Below, one piece after another: positions 16,321 to 25,358 of a stretch of 56,895 bases of DNA (its first letter is position 1; every line of letters begins with the position of its first letter). Both the position numbers and the translations under genes were made by a program. Source of the DNA: an uncultured Lachnospiraceae bacterium (GTDB taxonomy: Bacteria > Bacillota > Clostridia > Lachnospirales > Lachnospiraceae); the NCBI GenBank assembly GCA_910586315.1, contig CAJUIP010000018.1, positions 16,667-73,561 of the forward strand. Reading direction: 5' to 3'. The notes beneath the pieces were generated by a model. It worked only from the letters and a program-made list of their open reading frames with translations, was not told the origin of the DNA and made no database searches.

Positions 16321-18558
16321 ATGTTTAAAAGTTTTTCCATGGATCTTGCAGGCAGGACCCTCACGGTTGAAGTGGGACGGGTAGCCAAGCAGGCAAACGG
16401 TGCGGCATTCATGCATTATGGCGATACAGTTGTTCTTTCTACCGCAACTGCATCTGACAAGCCCAGGGATGGGATTGATTTCTTCCCGCTAAGCGTAGAA
16501 TTTGAAGAAAAGTTATATGCTGTCGGTAAAATTCCCGGCGGCTTTACGAAGAGAGAGGGAAAGGCGTCTGAAAATGCCGTCCTCACAGCCCGCGTGATCG
16601 ACAGACCCATGCGCCCGCTGTTCCCGAAGGATTACAGAAACGATGTAACCCTGGATAATGTGGTAATGTCCGTTGACCCGGAGTGCAGTCCGGAGCTTAC
16701 GGCAATGTTAGGTTCTGCCATTGCAACCAGCATTTCCGATATTCCCTTTGATGGTCCCTGCGCGACCACACAGGTGGGAATGATTGACGGAGAATTTATT
16801 ATTAACCCCACCGCGGCCCAGAGAAAGGTTTCCGACCTTGCTTTGACGGTTGCGTCCACAAGAGAAAAGGTGATTATGATTGAGGCCGGAGCCAATGAGA
16901 TTCCGGAGCAGACCATGATTGACGCAATCTTTAAGGCTCACGAAGTAAACCAGGAAATTATCCGCTTTATTGATAAGATTGTCGCCGAATGCGGCAAGGA
17001 GAAGCACTCATATGAGAGCTGTGCAATTCCGGAAGAGCTGTTTGCGGCTATTAAGGAGATTGTACCGCCCGTCGAGATGGAGGAAGCCGTATTTACAGAT
17101 GAGAAGCAGAAGCGCGAGGAAAATATCCGCGCGATCACGGACCGTCTGGAAGAGGCTTTTGCCGAGAACGAAGAGTGGCTGCCTTTAATCGGCGACGCTG
17201 TTTACCAATATCAGAAGAAGACCGTAAGAAAGATGATCTTAAAAGACCATAAGCGCCCCGACGGCCGGAAGATTGATGAAATCCGTCCGCTGGCCGCGGA
17301 GGTTGATCTTTTACCGCGCGTACATGGTTCCGGTATGTTTACCCGCGGACAGACGCAGATTTTAAATGCATGTACCCTTGCTCCCCTCTCCGAGGCGCAG
17401 CGCCTTGACGGCCTCGATGAGAACGAGACCACCAAGAGATATATGCACCATTATAATTTCCCGTCCTTCTCCGTCGGCGAGACAAAGCCGTCCAGAGGAC
17501 CGGGACGCCGGGAAATCGGCCATGGCGCTCTTGCTGAGCGCGCGCTGGTTCCGGTACTGCCGAGCGAGGAGGAATTCCCCTACGCGATCCGTACCGTATC
17601 CGAGACCATGGAATCCAACGGTTCCACCTCCCAGGCAAGTATCTGTGCGTCCTCTCTGTCCTTAATGGCAGCGGGGGTTCCGATTAAGTCCATGGTAGCG
17701 GGTATCTCCTGCGGCCTTGTGACCGGCGAGACCGACGACGATTATCTGGTGCTGACCGATATCCAGGGCCTTGAGGATTTCTTTGGGGATATGGACTTTA
17801 AGGTGGGCGGTACCCACAAGGGCATCACTGCCATCCAGATGGATATTAAGATTCACGGCCTGACCCGCCCCATCATTGAGGAGGCCATCAGACGCTGCCG
17901 CGAGGCCCGTGTTTATATTATGGATAACATCATGGCTCCAGTAATTTCCGAGCCGAGAAAGCAGCTTTCCAGGTATGCGCCAAAGATTTCCCAGATCATG
18001 ATTGATCCGGCCAAGATTGGCGATGTGGTTGGAAAACAGGGAAAAGTAATCAACGGAATTATCGCTGAGACAGACGTTAAAATTGATATTACCGACGACG
18101 GAGCCGTAAACGTATGTGGTACGGACCAGGAAATGATTGATAAGGCCATTTCCATCATTAAAAACATCGTCACCGATGTGGAGCCTGGAATGGTTTACAC
18201 CGGTAAGGTGGTGCGGATCATGGAATTTGGCGCGTTTGTTGAACTGGCTCCCAATAAGGACGGTATGGTCCATATCTCCAAACTGTCTGATAGGCGTGTA
18301 GCCAAGGTAGAAGATGTGGTAAACATTGGGGATGAGGTTACCGTAAGAGTGGTGGAAGTGGACCGTATGGGAAGAATCAATCTGACCATGAGACCGGAAG
18401 ACATGACCGCGGATCTGGAAAAGCTGACCCGTCCGGAGCGCCGCGACAATGACAGGCGTGACCGCGGAGGCCGTGACAATGACAGGAGAGACCGCGGAGA
18501 CAGACGCGACCGTGGGGACAGACGGGAGCGCAGCGAGAGAAGAGAAGACAACGAGTAA
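16321..18558 (+). CDS. pnp: Polyribonucleotide nucleotidyltransferase (PNPase)
   Basis: PNPase is a phosphorolytic 3'-5' exoribonuclease of mRNA decay. The 745-residue protein has two RNase PH cores (first from residue ~1, second from ~310, with FSVGETKPSRGPGRREIGHG), then a KH domain (IGDVVGKQGKVINGI) and an S1 domain (GMVYTGKVVRIMEFGAFVEL). The last ~45 residues are an unusual Arg/Asp/Gly-rich low-complexity tail (DRRDRGGRD-type repeats). The ATG at 16321 follows AAAAAAGGAGACGAAACC; the longer frame from 16255 is not family-like. Confidence 0.97.
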   Translation: MFKSFSMDLAGRTLTVEVGRVAKQANGAAFMHYGDTVVLSTATASDKPRDGIDFFPLSVEFEEKLYAVGKIPGGFTKREGKASENAVLTARVIDRPMRPLFPKDYRNDVTLDNVVMSVDPECSPELTAMLGSAIATSISDIPFDGPCATTQVGMIDGEFIINPTAAQRKVSDLALTVASTREKVIMIEAGANEIPEQTMIDAIFKAHEVNQEIIRFIDKIVAECGKEKHSYESCAIPEELFAAIKEIVPPVEMEEAVFTDEKQKREENIRAITDRLEEAFAENEEWLPLIGDAVYQYQKKTVRKMILKDHKRPDGRKIDEIRPLAAEVDLLPRVHGSGMFTRGQTQILNACTLAPLSEAQRLDGLDENETTKRYMHHYNFPSFSVGETKPSRGPGRREIGHGALAERALVPVLPSEEEFPYAIRTVSETMESNGSTSQASICASSLSLMAAGVPIKSMVAGISCGLVTGETDDDYLVLTDIQGLEDFFGDMDFKVGGTHKGITAIQMDIKIHGLTRPIIEEAIRRCREARVYIMDNIMAPVISEPRKQLSRYAPKISQIMIDPAKIGDVVGKQGKVINGIIAETDVKIDITDDGAVNVCGTDQEMIDKAISIIKNIVTDVEPGMVYTGKVVRIMEFGAFVELAPNKDGMVHISKLSDRRVAKVEDVVNIGDEVTVRVVEVDRMGRINLTMRPEDMTADLEKLTRPERRDNDRRDRGGRDNDRRDRGDRRDRGDRRERSERREDNE

Positions 18559-18596
18559 TAATCGGGGTTCTGAGATGATCATGTAAAAATCAGGAA

Positions 18597-18642
18597 GGGA
18601 CTGTCGCAAAGTGAGTGTTTCATTTTGCTGCAGTCCCTTTTT
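18597..18642 (+). terminator. Terminator after pnp
   Basis: GGGACTG (18597-18603) plus GCAAA pairs with TTTTGC and CAGTCCC (18631-18637), with a two-base mismatch in the stem and a loop, followed by TTTTT. Confidence 0.88.
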
Positions 18643-18669
18643 CTGAATAAATAGCAGCAGCTCAGCCTT

Positions 18670-18900
18670 GCATCTTCTTGCCCGCTGGAGGCGGACAAGA
18701 AGCATGCGGCATTCCCCTTATGAAGATTTCGGATAAAAAACATTTATGTTGTTACTGTTTACGCGAGGAGGCATCTTCTTGCCCGCGTATCGCGGACAAG
18801 AAGCATCGGGCGTTCCCCCGATGTGGAAAAACAGATAAAATCAGTCTTACAAGCAAGCTTGACGCCTGTTTTTATCTGTTTTTCCCCGCCCCGTGAACTG
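18670..18900. repeat. Intergenic repeat block between pnp and mgtE
   Basis: This gene-free stretch contains two ~50-bp direct copies (from 18670 and 18771). Each begins GCATCTTCTTGCCCGC and continues as a hairpin closed by GCGGACAAGAAGC. The second runs into a ~100-bp element (18799-18900) whose 16-bp arms GGAAAAACAGATAAAA (18825-18840) and TTTTATCTGTTTTTCC (18870-18885) are perfectly complementary. A second copy of that element lies at 31466-31567. No protein-coding signal is visible here. Confidence 0.85.
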
Positions 18901-18934
18901 TTGCAAGAAATATTTGAAAAAAATGCTTAAGCGG

Positions 18935-18963
18935 TTGCCAAGTGGATAAAATTTACTTATAAT
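18935..18963 (+). promoter_or_regulatory. Sigma-A promoter for mgtE leader
   Basis: TTGCCA (18935-18940), 17-bp spacer, perfect TATAAT (18958-18963). Transcription would start near 18970, giving a leader of about 180 nt before mgtE with a small ORF inside. Confidence 0.82.
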
Positions 18964-19000
18964 GAGGAGTAGACCAGAAAAGAAAGGAAGTGAACACATA

Positions 19001-19099
19001 ATGGAAGGTCGAAGTCGTAAGATGGAGGCGGATGCCCACCCGGAACCTGAGGCAATAGACATATTGGTGTGCGGCCATTATGTGTATTGCCGTTCTTAA
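19001..19099 (+). CDS. Putative 32-residue leader peptide upstream of mgtE
   Basis: This small ORF lies wholly inside the mgtE leader and in a different frame from mgtE. The ATG at 19001 has a well-spaced ribosome site (AAAGGAAG, 18982-18990), and a strong promoter starts the transcript ~30 nt upstream. The peptide contains DAHPEPEAID in its middle. Alternating Pro and acidic residues resemble the E. coli MgtL leader, where such residues destabilise translating ribosomes at low Mg2+ and switch on mgtA. No M-box riboswitch was recognised here. Translation and regulatory role are inferred, not shown. Confidence 0.5.
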   Translation: MEGRSRKMEADAHPEPEAIDILVCGHYVYCRS

Positions 19100-19148
19100 T
19101 GGACGTTTTGTCTCCATACCAGAAAGAAATGGAAATGGAGGAGAAACA

Positions 19149-20516
19149 ATGTCAAATGAATTTGATGAGACCGTTGACATGGAGGAGCTCCTTACGCTGG
19201 CGGAGGAAAAGAAATACCGCCAGCTTAAGGTCGCCCTCCTGGAGTTAAATGAGGTAGATATTGCCACATTTATTGAGGAACTGGATTCGGAGCGGACGGT
19301 TGTGGTATTCCGTATGCTGCCGAAGGCCCTGGCAACAGATGTGTTTGCGGAGCTTCCGGTGGAAACGCAGACACATATTATTAACAGTATCACCGACAAA
19401 GAGCTTTCTGAAATCGTGGAGGAGCTCTACGTGGACGATGCGGTCGATATGCTGGAAGAACTTCCGGCCACCGTGGTCCGCCGTGTCCTTCAAAATACGA
19501 CGGCGGACACGAGAAAATTAATCAATCAGTTTCTGAATTATCCGGAAAACAGCGCGGGAAGTATTATGACTGCCGAGTACGTGGGCTTAAAAAAGAGCAT
19601 GACGGTGGAGCAGTCCTTTGCCTACATCAGGCGCCATGGAATTGATTCGGAGACGATTTACACCTGCTATGTGATGGATGAAAAACGCCAGCTTGAAGGC
19701 GTGGTTACCGTTAAGGACCTGTTAATGAACCCCTATGAAACAAGGGTGGGGGACATTATGGATACCCATGTAATCAAGGTTGTCACCACGGACGACCAGG
19801 AGGAGGCGGCGGATACCATGAGCCGCTATGGTCTTTTGAGCCTCCCGGTGGTGGACAGGGAAGGACGGCTTGTGGGGATCATTACCGTCGACGATGTGAT
19901 GGAGGTTATGGAAGAGGAGGCCACGGAGGACTTCGAAAAGATGGCCGCCATGCTTCCGAGTGAAAAGCCCTATCTGAAGACAAGCGTGTTCCGGCTTGCC
20001 AGAAACAGGATTCCCTGGCTGCTTATTTTAATGCTGTCCAGCACGATCACCGGGGGGATTCTTGTGAAATATGAAAATGCCTTTGCGGCGATTCCCCTTC
20101 TGGTAAGCTTTATCCCGATGCTCATGGATACGGGAGGAAATTCCGGAAGCCAGAGCAGTACGATGATTATCCGTGGTATGGCCGTGGGGGAAATTGAGCC
20201 GGCAGATATTTTAAAGGTGCTCTGGAAGGAAATCCGTGTCGGCATGATGGTCGGCGTGGTTCTGGCTGTGGTGAATTTTATGCGGCTGATGATTCAGTAC
20301 CCCGGCAACACGATGATCTGTCTGACTGTGGTGCTCAGCGTATTCTGCACGGTGGTTGTGGCCAAGACCATCGGATGTACGCTGCCCATCGGCGCGAAGG
20401 TATTAAAGCTAGACCCGGCAATTATGGCGTCCCCGATGATTACGACGATTGTGGATGCCGTAAGCCTGATGGTATATTTTAATTTGGCCTGCTATCTGCT
20501 TCATATGGCTGTTTAG
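19149..20516 (+). CDS. mgtE: Magnesium transporter MgtE
   Basis: MgtE is a homodimeric Mg2+ channel gated by cytosolic Mg2+. The 455-residue protein has an N-terminal superhelical domain (residues ~1-130), two CBS domains (TAEYVGLKKSMTVEQS..., then GDIMDTHVIKV) and five C-terminal membrane helices with the pore motif PMLMDTGGNSGSQSS. The ATG at 19149 follows TGGAGGAGAAACA. An in-frame ATG at 19080 has no ribosome site and overlaps the leader ORF. Confidence 0.95.
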   Translation: MSNEFDETVDMEELLTLAEEKKYRQLKVALLELNEVDIATFIEELDSERTVVVFRMLPKALATDVFAELPVETQTHIINSITDKELSEIVEELYVDDAVDMLEELPATVVRRVLQNTTADTRKLINQFLNYPENSAGSIMTAEYVGLKKSMTVEQSFAYIRRHGIDSETIYTCYVMDEKRQLEGVVTVKDLLMNPYETRVGDIMDTHVIKVVTTDDQEEAADTMSRYGLLSLPVVDREGRLVGIITVDDVMEVMEEEATEDFEKMAAMLPSEKPYLKTSVFRLARNRIPWLLILMLSSTITGGILVKYENAFAAIPLLVSFIPMLMDTGGNSGSQSSTMIIRGMAVGEIEPADILKVLWKEIRVGMMVGVVLAVVNFMRLMIQYPGNTMICLTVVLSVFCTVVVAKTIGCTLPIGAKVLKLDPAIMASPMITTIVDAVSLMVYFNLACYLLHMAV

Positions 20517-20549
20517 ACAGTCCAAAATTTAATAACAGGAGAAAAAAAT

Positions 20550-22001
20550 ATGGGAAAAGTAAGAACAAGATTTGCACCCAGCCCCACCGGCCGGATGCAT
20601 GTGGGAAATTTGAGAACGGCGCTTTACACGTATCTGATTGCGAAACATGAGGGCGGGGATTTTATTCTCCGCATTGAGGATACCGACCAGGAGCGCTATG
20701 TGGAAGGCGCGGAGGAGATTATTTACCGCACTCTGGCAAAGACAGGCCTGATTCATGATGAAGGCCCGGATAAGGACAAGGGCTATGGCCCCTATGTGCA
20801 GAGCGACCGCCAGAAGGCCGGAATTTACATGGAATACGCAAAGAAGCTGGTGGAAAAAGGCGAGGCTTATTACTGCTTCTGTACCCAGGAAAGACTGGAC
20901 TCTTTAAAGAAAAATGTAAACGGCGAAGAGATCATGGTATATGACAAGCACTGCTTAAGTCTCGCAAAGGAGGAAGTGGAGGCGAACTTAAAGGCGGGAA
21001 TGCCCTTTGTCATCCGCCAGAATAACCCCAGAGAGGGAACGACTACCTTCCATGACGACATCTACGGGGACATCAGCGTGGACAATGCAGAGCTGGACGA
21101 CATGGTGCTGATTAAATCCGATGGGTATCCCACGTACAATTTTGCCAATGTGGTGGACGACCATCTGATGGGAATTACCCATGTGGTGCGCGGAAATGAA
21201 TATCTGTCCTCCTCTCCCAAGTATAACCGTTTATATGAGGCTTTCGGATGGGAGGTTCCGATTTATGTGCACTGTCCCACCATCACCAACGAAGAGCATA
21301 AAAAGCTAAGTAAGAGAAGCGGCCACTCCTCGTTTGAAGACTTGCAGGAGCAGGGCTTTCTTACGGAGGCCGTTGTGAATTTCGTTGCCCTCCTTGGCTG
21401 GTCCCCGGCCGGAAACGAAGAGTTCTTTACCTTAGAAGAGCTGGTAAAGGAGTTTGACTACCACAATATGAGCAAATCTCCGGCCGTTTTTGATATGACA
21501 AAGCTCCGTTGGATGAATGGCGAATATTTAAAGCGGATGGATGCGGACCGTTTTTATGAGATTGCGGAGCCTTATCTTAAAAATGTCATTAAAAAGCCTC
21601 TGGACCTTAAGAAGATCGCGGCCATGGTAAAGACAAGAATTGAAGTGCTGCCAGAGATTGAGAGCCAGGTGGATTTCTTTGAGGCTCTGCCGGAATATGA
21701 CCCGGAGATGTACACCCATAAAAAGATGAAGACCAACCGGGAAACGTCCCTGGAAACCTTAAAGGAAGTGCTTCCGATTCTGGAGGCCCAGGACGACTAC
21801 TCCAATGACGCTCTCTATGAGGCCCTTTCGAAATATGTGTCAGAAAAGAACGTTAAGACGGGATTCGTGATGTGGCCTATCCGTACAGCCGTATCCGGAA
21901 AGCAGATGACCCCGGCCGGCGCCACGGAGATTATGGAGATTATCGGAAAAGAGGAGTCCATTGCGAGAATCAAAAAGGGCATCGCGCTTTTAGAGGCATA
22001 A
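20550..22001 (+). CDS. gltX: Glutamate--tRNA ligase
   Basis: This class I aminoacyl-tRNA synthetase charges tRNA-Glu. The 483-residue product has the HIGH-type motif APSPTGRMHVGNLRTAL at the N-terminus and KLSKRSG (~residue 255), followed by the anticodon-binding domain (VKTGFVMWPIRTAVSGK near the C-terminus). Ribosome site AACAGGAGAAAAAAT. It sits 33 bp after mgtE on the same strand. Confidence 0.96.
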   Translation: MGKVRTRFAPSPTGRMHVGNLRTALYTYLIAKHEGGDFILRIEDTDQERYVEGAEEIIYRTLAKTGLIHDEGPDKDKGYGPYVQSDRQKAGIYMEYAKKLVEKGEAYYCFCTQERLDSLKKNVNGEEIMVYDKHCLSLAKEEVEANLKAGMPFVIRQNNPREGTTTFHDDIYGDISVDNAELDDMVLIKSDGYPTYNFANVVDDHLMGITHVVRGNEYLSSSPKYNRLYEAFGWEVPIYVHCPTITNEEHKKLSKRSGHSSFEDLQEQGFLTEAVVNFVALLGWSPAGNEEFFTLEELVKEFDYHNMSKSPAVFDMTKLRWMNGEYLKRMDADRFYEIAEPYLKNVIKKPLDLKKIAAMVKTRIEVLPEIESQVDFFEALPEYDPEMYTHKKMKTNRETSLETLKEVLPILEAQDDYSNDALYEALSKYVSEKNVKTGFVMWPIRTAVSGKQMTPAGATEIMEIIGKEESIARIKKGIALLEA

Positions 22002-22091
22002 AGAAAGTGAGATGCCGGAATATATATTCATGTATCATGATACATTCATTTATCATGAAACCCGCTGTGAATAAGGAAAGTACAAGTTACA

Positions 22092-23951
22092 ATGGAGTTT
22101 AGCAGTGCACAAAAATCAGCGCTTTCCCATAAGGACGGCCCGATGATGGTTCTGGCCGGGCCCGGCTCGGGAAAGACCACCGTAATTACACACAGGATAA
22201 AAAGATTGCTGGAGCAGGGCGTAAGCCCCTCCGGCATTCTTGTCATTACCTTTACAAAGGCGGCGGCGAGGGAAATGAAGGAACGGTTTTCCAACCTGAT
22301 GGGACAGGCCGCCTGCCAGGGAGGACGGGAGGACTGGTCACGGGTAAGCTTTGGGACCTTCCATGCCATCTTTTACCAGATTTTAAAACTTGCCTATGGG
22401 TTTCAGGCGGGGAGCGTGCTGGGGGAAGAGGAAAAGCGGCGGTTTTTTAAGGAATACATAGGGCAGTCAGAGCTTGAAGTGGAGGACGAGGGAGAATTTA
22501 TCGCCTCCCTGATGAATGAGATCAGCTATGTGAAGGGGAACCGCCTGGACCTTAACTGTTATTACTCCAGAAACTGCCCGGAGGAATGGTTTAAAAAGCT
22601 GTACCAGGGATATGAGGATATGCTGGGGAACATGGGAAAGATCGACTTTGATGACATCCTGACCATGTGTTATGACCTGTTTACGGAAAGAAAGGATATT
22701 CTTAAGGCATGGCAGAAGAAATACCGCTATATTCTGGTGGACGAGTTCCAGGACATCAACCGGATTCAGTATGAAATCGTGAAGATGTTAGCAGAGCCGG
22801 AGAACAACCTGTTCATTGTCGGGGACGATGACCAGTCCATCTACAGATTCCGCGGGGCAAGGCCGGAAATTATGCTGGGCTTTGAAAAAGATTTTCCGGG
22901 AACAAAACGGGTGCTTCTGGCGGAAAATTACCGCTCTTCCAGGGAAATTGTGGAGGCCTCCCTCCGGCTGATTTCCCATAACCGGGTGCGGTATGAGAAG
23001 GAGCTGATTCCCGTTCATGGCCCGGGCCGGCCGGCGGACGTGGTTATTTACGAAAATCCGCTTCAGGAGACCGGGCAGGTGGCGAGGAAGCTCAGGCAGT
23101 ACGCCGAAGCCGGATACGGGTATGGAGATATGGCAGTTTTGTTCCGTACCGGGAACGCCTCCGGGCTTCTGGCGGAAAAGCTCATGGAATACAACATTCC
23201 TTTTTTCATGCGGGATGTATTTCCAAGCCTGTACAGCCACTGGATTGCCAGAGATGTTTTTTCTTATCTGGCTTTGGGAATGGGGGGCAGGAAGAGGAGT
23301 GATTTTTTCCGGATTATGAACCGCCCCAAGCGGTATCTGAGCCGGGATGCCTTTGAGAGCACCGAGGTTTCTCTGGATGCGGTGAAATCCTTTTATCAGG
23401 ATAAGGACTGGATGGAAGAGCGGATTTGCGACCTGGAGGGCGATATAAGGACGATTGGCAGGTTAAAACCCAAAGCGGCCATCCAGTATATCAGAAAATC
23501 CGTGGGCTATGATGAATATTTGAAAGAATATGCGGAATTTCGCAGGATGAGGCCGGAGGAGCTCTTTGAAATCGCGGACCGTCTGATGGAGAGCGCGGAG
23601 GGATTCCGGACGGCCGGGGAGTGGATGGAGCATGTCAGGCAGTATGAGGAGACCTTAAAGCAGCAGAAAGCGGCGGAAAAGGAGCCGGCCGGGCCGGCCG
23701 TGACCCTGTCTACCATGCACAGCGCCAAGGGACTGGAATATGCGGTGGTGTTTCTTGTCGACGCCAACGAGGGAGCGTCCCCCCACCATAAGGCAAAGCT
23801 TCCGGAGGACATTGAGGAGGAGCGGCGCCTGTTTTATGTGGCCATGACAAGGGCGAAGGAGCGGTTACATATCTGCGCCGTCCGGGAGCGCTACCACAGA
23901 AAGCAGGAGATTTCCAGGTTTGTGGGGGAGTGTATGCCAGAACGTGTCTGA
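22092..23951 (+). CDS. UvrD/PcrA-like superfamily 1 DNA helicase
   Basis: This 619-residue SF1A helicase has the canonical motifs: Walker A GPGSGKTTVITHRI (~residues 20-33), DEFQD (Walker B), GDDDQSIYRFRGA (motif III), MHSAKGLEYAVVFLVD (motif V) and YVAMTRAKERLHI (motif VI). It is about 100 residues shorter than PcrA and lacks its long C-terminal extension, so it is one of the compact clostridial helicases of uncertain specific role rather than certain PcrA. The start has a weak ribosome site (AAGGAAAG). Confidence 0.93.
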   Translation: MEFSSAQKSALSHKDGPMMVLAGPGSGKTTVITHRIKRLLEQGVSPSGILVITFTKAAAREMKERFSNLMGQAACQGGREDWSRVSFGTFHAIFYQILKLAYGFQAGSVLGEEEKRRFFKEYIGQSELEVEDEGEFIASLMNEISYVKGNRLDLNCYYSRNCPEEWFKKLYQGYEDMLGNMGKIDFDDILTMCYDLFTERKDILKAWQKKYRYILVDEFQDINRIQYEIVKMLAEPENNLFIVGDDDQSIYRFRGARPEIMLGFEKDFPGTKRVLLAENYRSSREIVEASLRLISHNRVRYEKELIPVHGPGRPADVVIYENPLQETGQVARKLRQYAEAGYGYGDMAVLFRTGNASGLLAEKLMEYNIPFFMRDVFPSLYSHWIARDVFSYLALGMGGRKRSDFFRIMNRPKRYLSRDAFESTEVSLDAVKSFYQDKDWMEERICDLEGDIRTIGRLKPKAAIQYIRKSVGYDEYLKEYAEFRRMRPEELFEIADRLMESAEGFRTAGEWMEHVRQYEETLKQQKAAEKEPAGPAVTLSTMHSAKGLEYAVVFLVDANEGASPHHKAKLPEDIEEERRLFYVAMTRAKERLHICAVRERYHRKQEISRFVGECMPERV

Positions 23952-24060
23952 AAATTTATTCCCATCATCTGCATTGCCCCACGATGTGGGAAATTTGGCC
24001 CTCATTCGATTCCAATTTCCTACAAACTGTGATGCACATCTGACGGAAAGCAATTTTTAG
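23947..24060. repeat. Small palindromic intergenic element
   Basis: The gap between the helicase and cobO is bounded by inverted ends GTCTGAAAATT (23946-23956) and AATTTTTAGAC (~24051-24061), with one mismatch. Inside is the hairpin TTCCCATCATCTGCAT...TGTGGGAAA, also at 12395-12428, and ACATCTGACGGAAAGCA, also at ~6660. It looks like a short mobile or REP-type repeat; no coding potential. Confidence 0.6.
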
Positions 24061-24122
24061 ACAGTACACTAGTGTCCGGCCAGAATTATGGTTTCGTGCG
24101 GACAGAATAAGGAGGAGACAAC

Positions 24123-24638
24123 ATGGGGTGCGTCCATATCTATTGCGGCGACGGGAAGGGAAAAACCAGTGCGGCCGTGGGACTGGCTGTAAGGGCAGCG
24201 GGAAGAGGAAAAAAAATTGCCGTGGCCCGCTTTTTAAAAACGGATGATTCCGGAGAGGTGGAAGGTTTAAAAGCAATTCCGCAGATTACGGTACTTCCCT
24301 GTGAGAGAGTCTTCGGCTTTGTATCCGCCATGGACGAACAGACCAGAAAGGAGGCGGCGGCTTACAATCTGGAATTGTTTGAGAAAGCCGTTTCCCTGGC
24401 AAAAACGGCCGATATGGTGATACTGGATGAGATTATGGCGGCCATAGCTTACGGGATGGTTCCTGAAAAAAGAGTGGAGGAGTTTTTAAAAGACAGGCCC
24501 GAAGCTCTGGAGGTGGTCATGACCGGAAGAAATCCGTCGGGGCTTCTGCTTTCCATGGCGGACTATGTGTCGGAGGTTAAAAAGGTGAAGCATCCTTACG
24601 ACAGGGGGATTCCGGCAAGAAAGGGAATTGAGTATTGA
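24123..24638 (+). CDS. cobO: Cob(I)yrinic acid a,c-diamide adenosyltransferase
   Basis: This CobA/CobO/BtuR-type adenosyltransferase transfers the 5'-deoxyadenosyl group of ATP to cob(I)alamin or its precursors. The 171-residue protein begins with the P-loop IYCGDGKGKTSAAVGLAVRAAG and has LDEIMAAIAYGMV and VMTGRNPSGLLLSMADYVSEV, all family features. Ribosome site AAGGAGGAGACAAC. No other cobalamin gene is near, so it may serve salvage. No cobalamin riboswitch was recognised upstream. Confidence 0.92.
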   Translation: MGCVHIYCGDGKGKTSAAVGLAVRAAGRGKKIAVARFLKTDDSGEVEGLKAIPQITVLPCERVFGFVSAMDEQTRKEAAAYNLELFEKAVSLAKTADMVILDEIMAAIAYGMVPEKRVEEFLKDRPEALEVVMTGRNPSGLLLSMADYVSEVKKVKHPYDRGIPARKGIEY

Positions 24639-24768
24639 TTTTTGACGGGTTTACTGATATGCTTATTCAGGACAGACCAAAACAGAGCGCAGATATGCCG
24701 GTACCCCCGTGTACAGTCAGTGCGCCCAAATCAACAGCTTATATTTGGGAAAAAGAGAGGAAAAAGTG

Positions 24769-25113
24769 ATGGCAAACGAAAAGAATAATAACGGACTTGG
24801 GAATCAGGACGCAGAGAACGAAGAGGAGATGACAGTCACCCTGACCCTGGACGACGGAACAGAACTGGAGTGTGTGGTGCTTACGATTTTTGAGGCGGGA
24901 GACAGAGAATATATTGCCCTTCTTCCCTTGGATGGAAGAGAGGCGGAGGACGGAGAGGTATACTTATACCGCTATGTGGAGGATGTGAACGGAACTCCTG
25001 ATCTTGAGAATATCGAAAGTGATGAAGAATATGAAATCGTGGCGGATGCCTTTGATGAGCTTCTGGATGCGGAAGAGTATGATGAGCTGGTCGGAGAGGA
25101 CGAGTTAGATTAG
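24769..25113 (+). CDS. DUF1292 domain-containing protein
   Basis: This 114-residue acidic protein belongs to the DUF1292 family, common in Firmicutes and without known function. The core runs from MTVTLTLDDGTELECVVL through YIALLPLDG and VYLYRYVED to a Glu/Asp-rich C-terminus. The ATG at 24769 follows AGAGAGGAAAAAGTG. An in-frame ATG at 24709 adds a non-conserved extension with no ribosome site. Confidence 0.88.
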   Translation: MANEKNNNGLGNQDAENEEEMTVTLTLDDGTELECVVLTIFEAGDREYIALLPLDGREAEDGEVYLYRYVEDVNGTPDLENIESDEEYEIVADAFDELLDAEEYDELVGEDELD

Positions 25114-25308
25114 AGCATGTCGGGAATGCTTTTTGACCTGTCCTGTTTGTTTTCAGGAAAATGATGCAGGATGAAATTTCAGTCTGCAAGGCGTTAGAGG
25201 GAGGCGACGCGGCGGCATCGTTGAACGACAATAACGCGGCAGATGGAAGCTCATTCTGTGATGTGAGAACGGTACAGGACAATAGAACCGGATGGTTTGG
25301 AATCATAG

Positions 25309-25355
25309 AAAAAACCTGTCAGGAGCAGAGAATGTCTGCTTTTGACAGGTTTTGT
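25309..25355. terminator. Bidirectional terminator between DUF1292 and MATE genes
   Basis: AAAACCTGTCA pairs with TGACAGGTTTT around a ~19-nt loop. T-runs occur on the + strand (TTTTGTTTTTC) and A-runs on the other side, so it can serve both converging genes. The 195 bp before it (25114-25308) contain nothing recognised. Confidence 0.82.
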
Positions 25356-25358
25356 TTT

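Noticed and set aside
18964..19148. M-box (ykoK) riboswitch before mgtE
   Set aside because: None of the conserved M-box features was recognised and the leader contains a plausible ORF instead; a covariance search would decide.
23952..24122. Cobalamin riboswitch before cobO
   Set aside because: The gap is too short and is filled by a repeat element; no conserved B12-box was seen.
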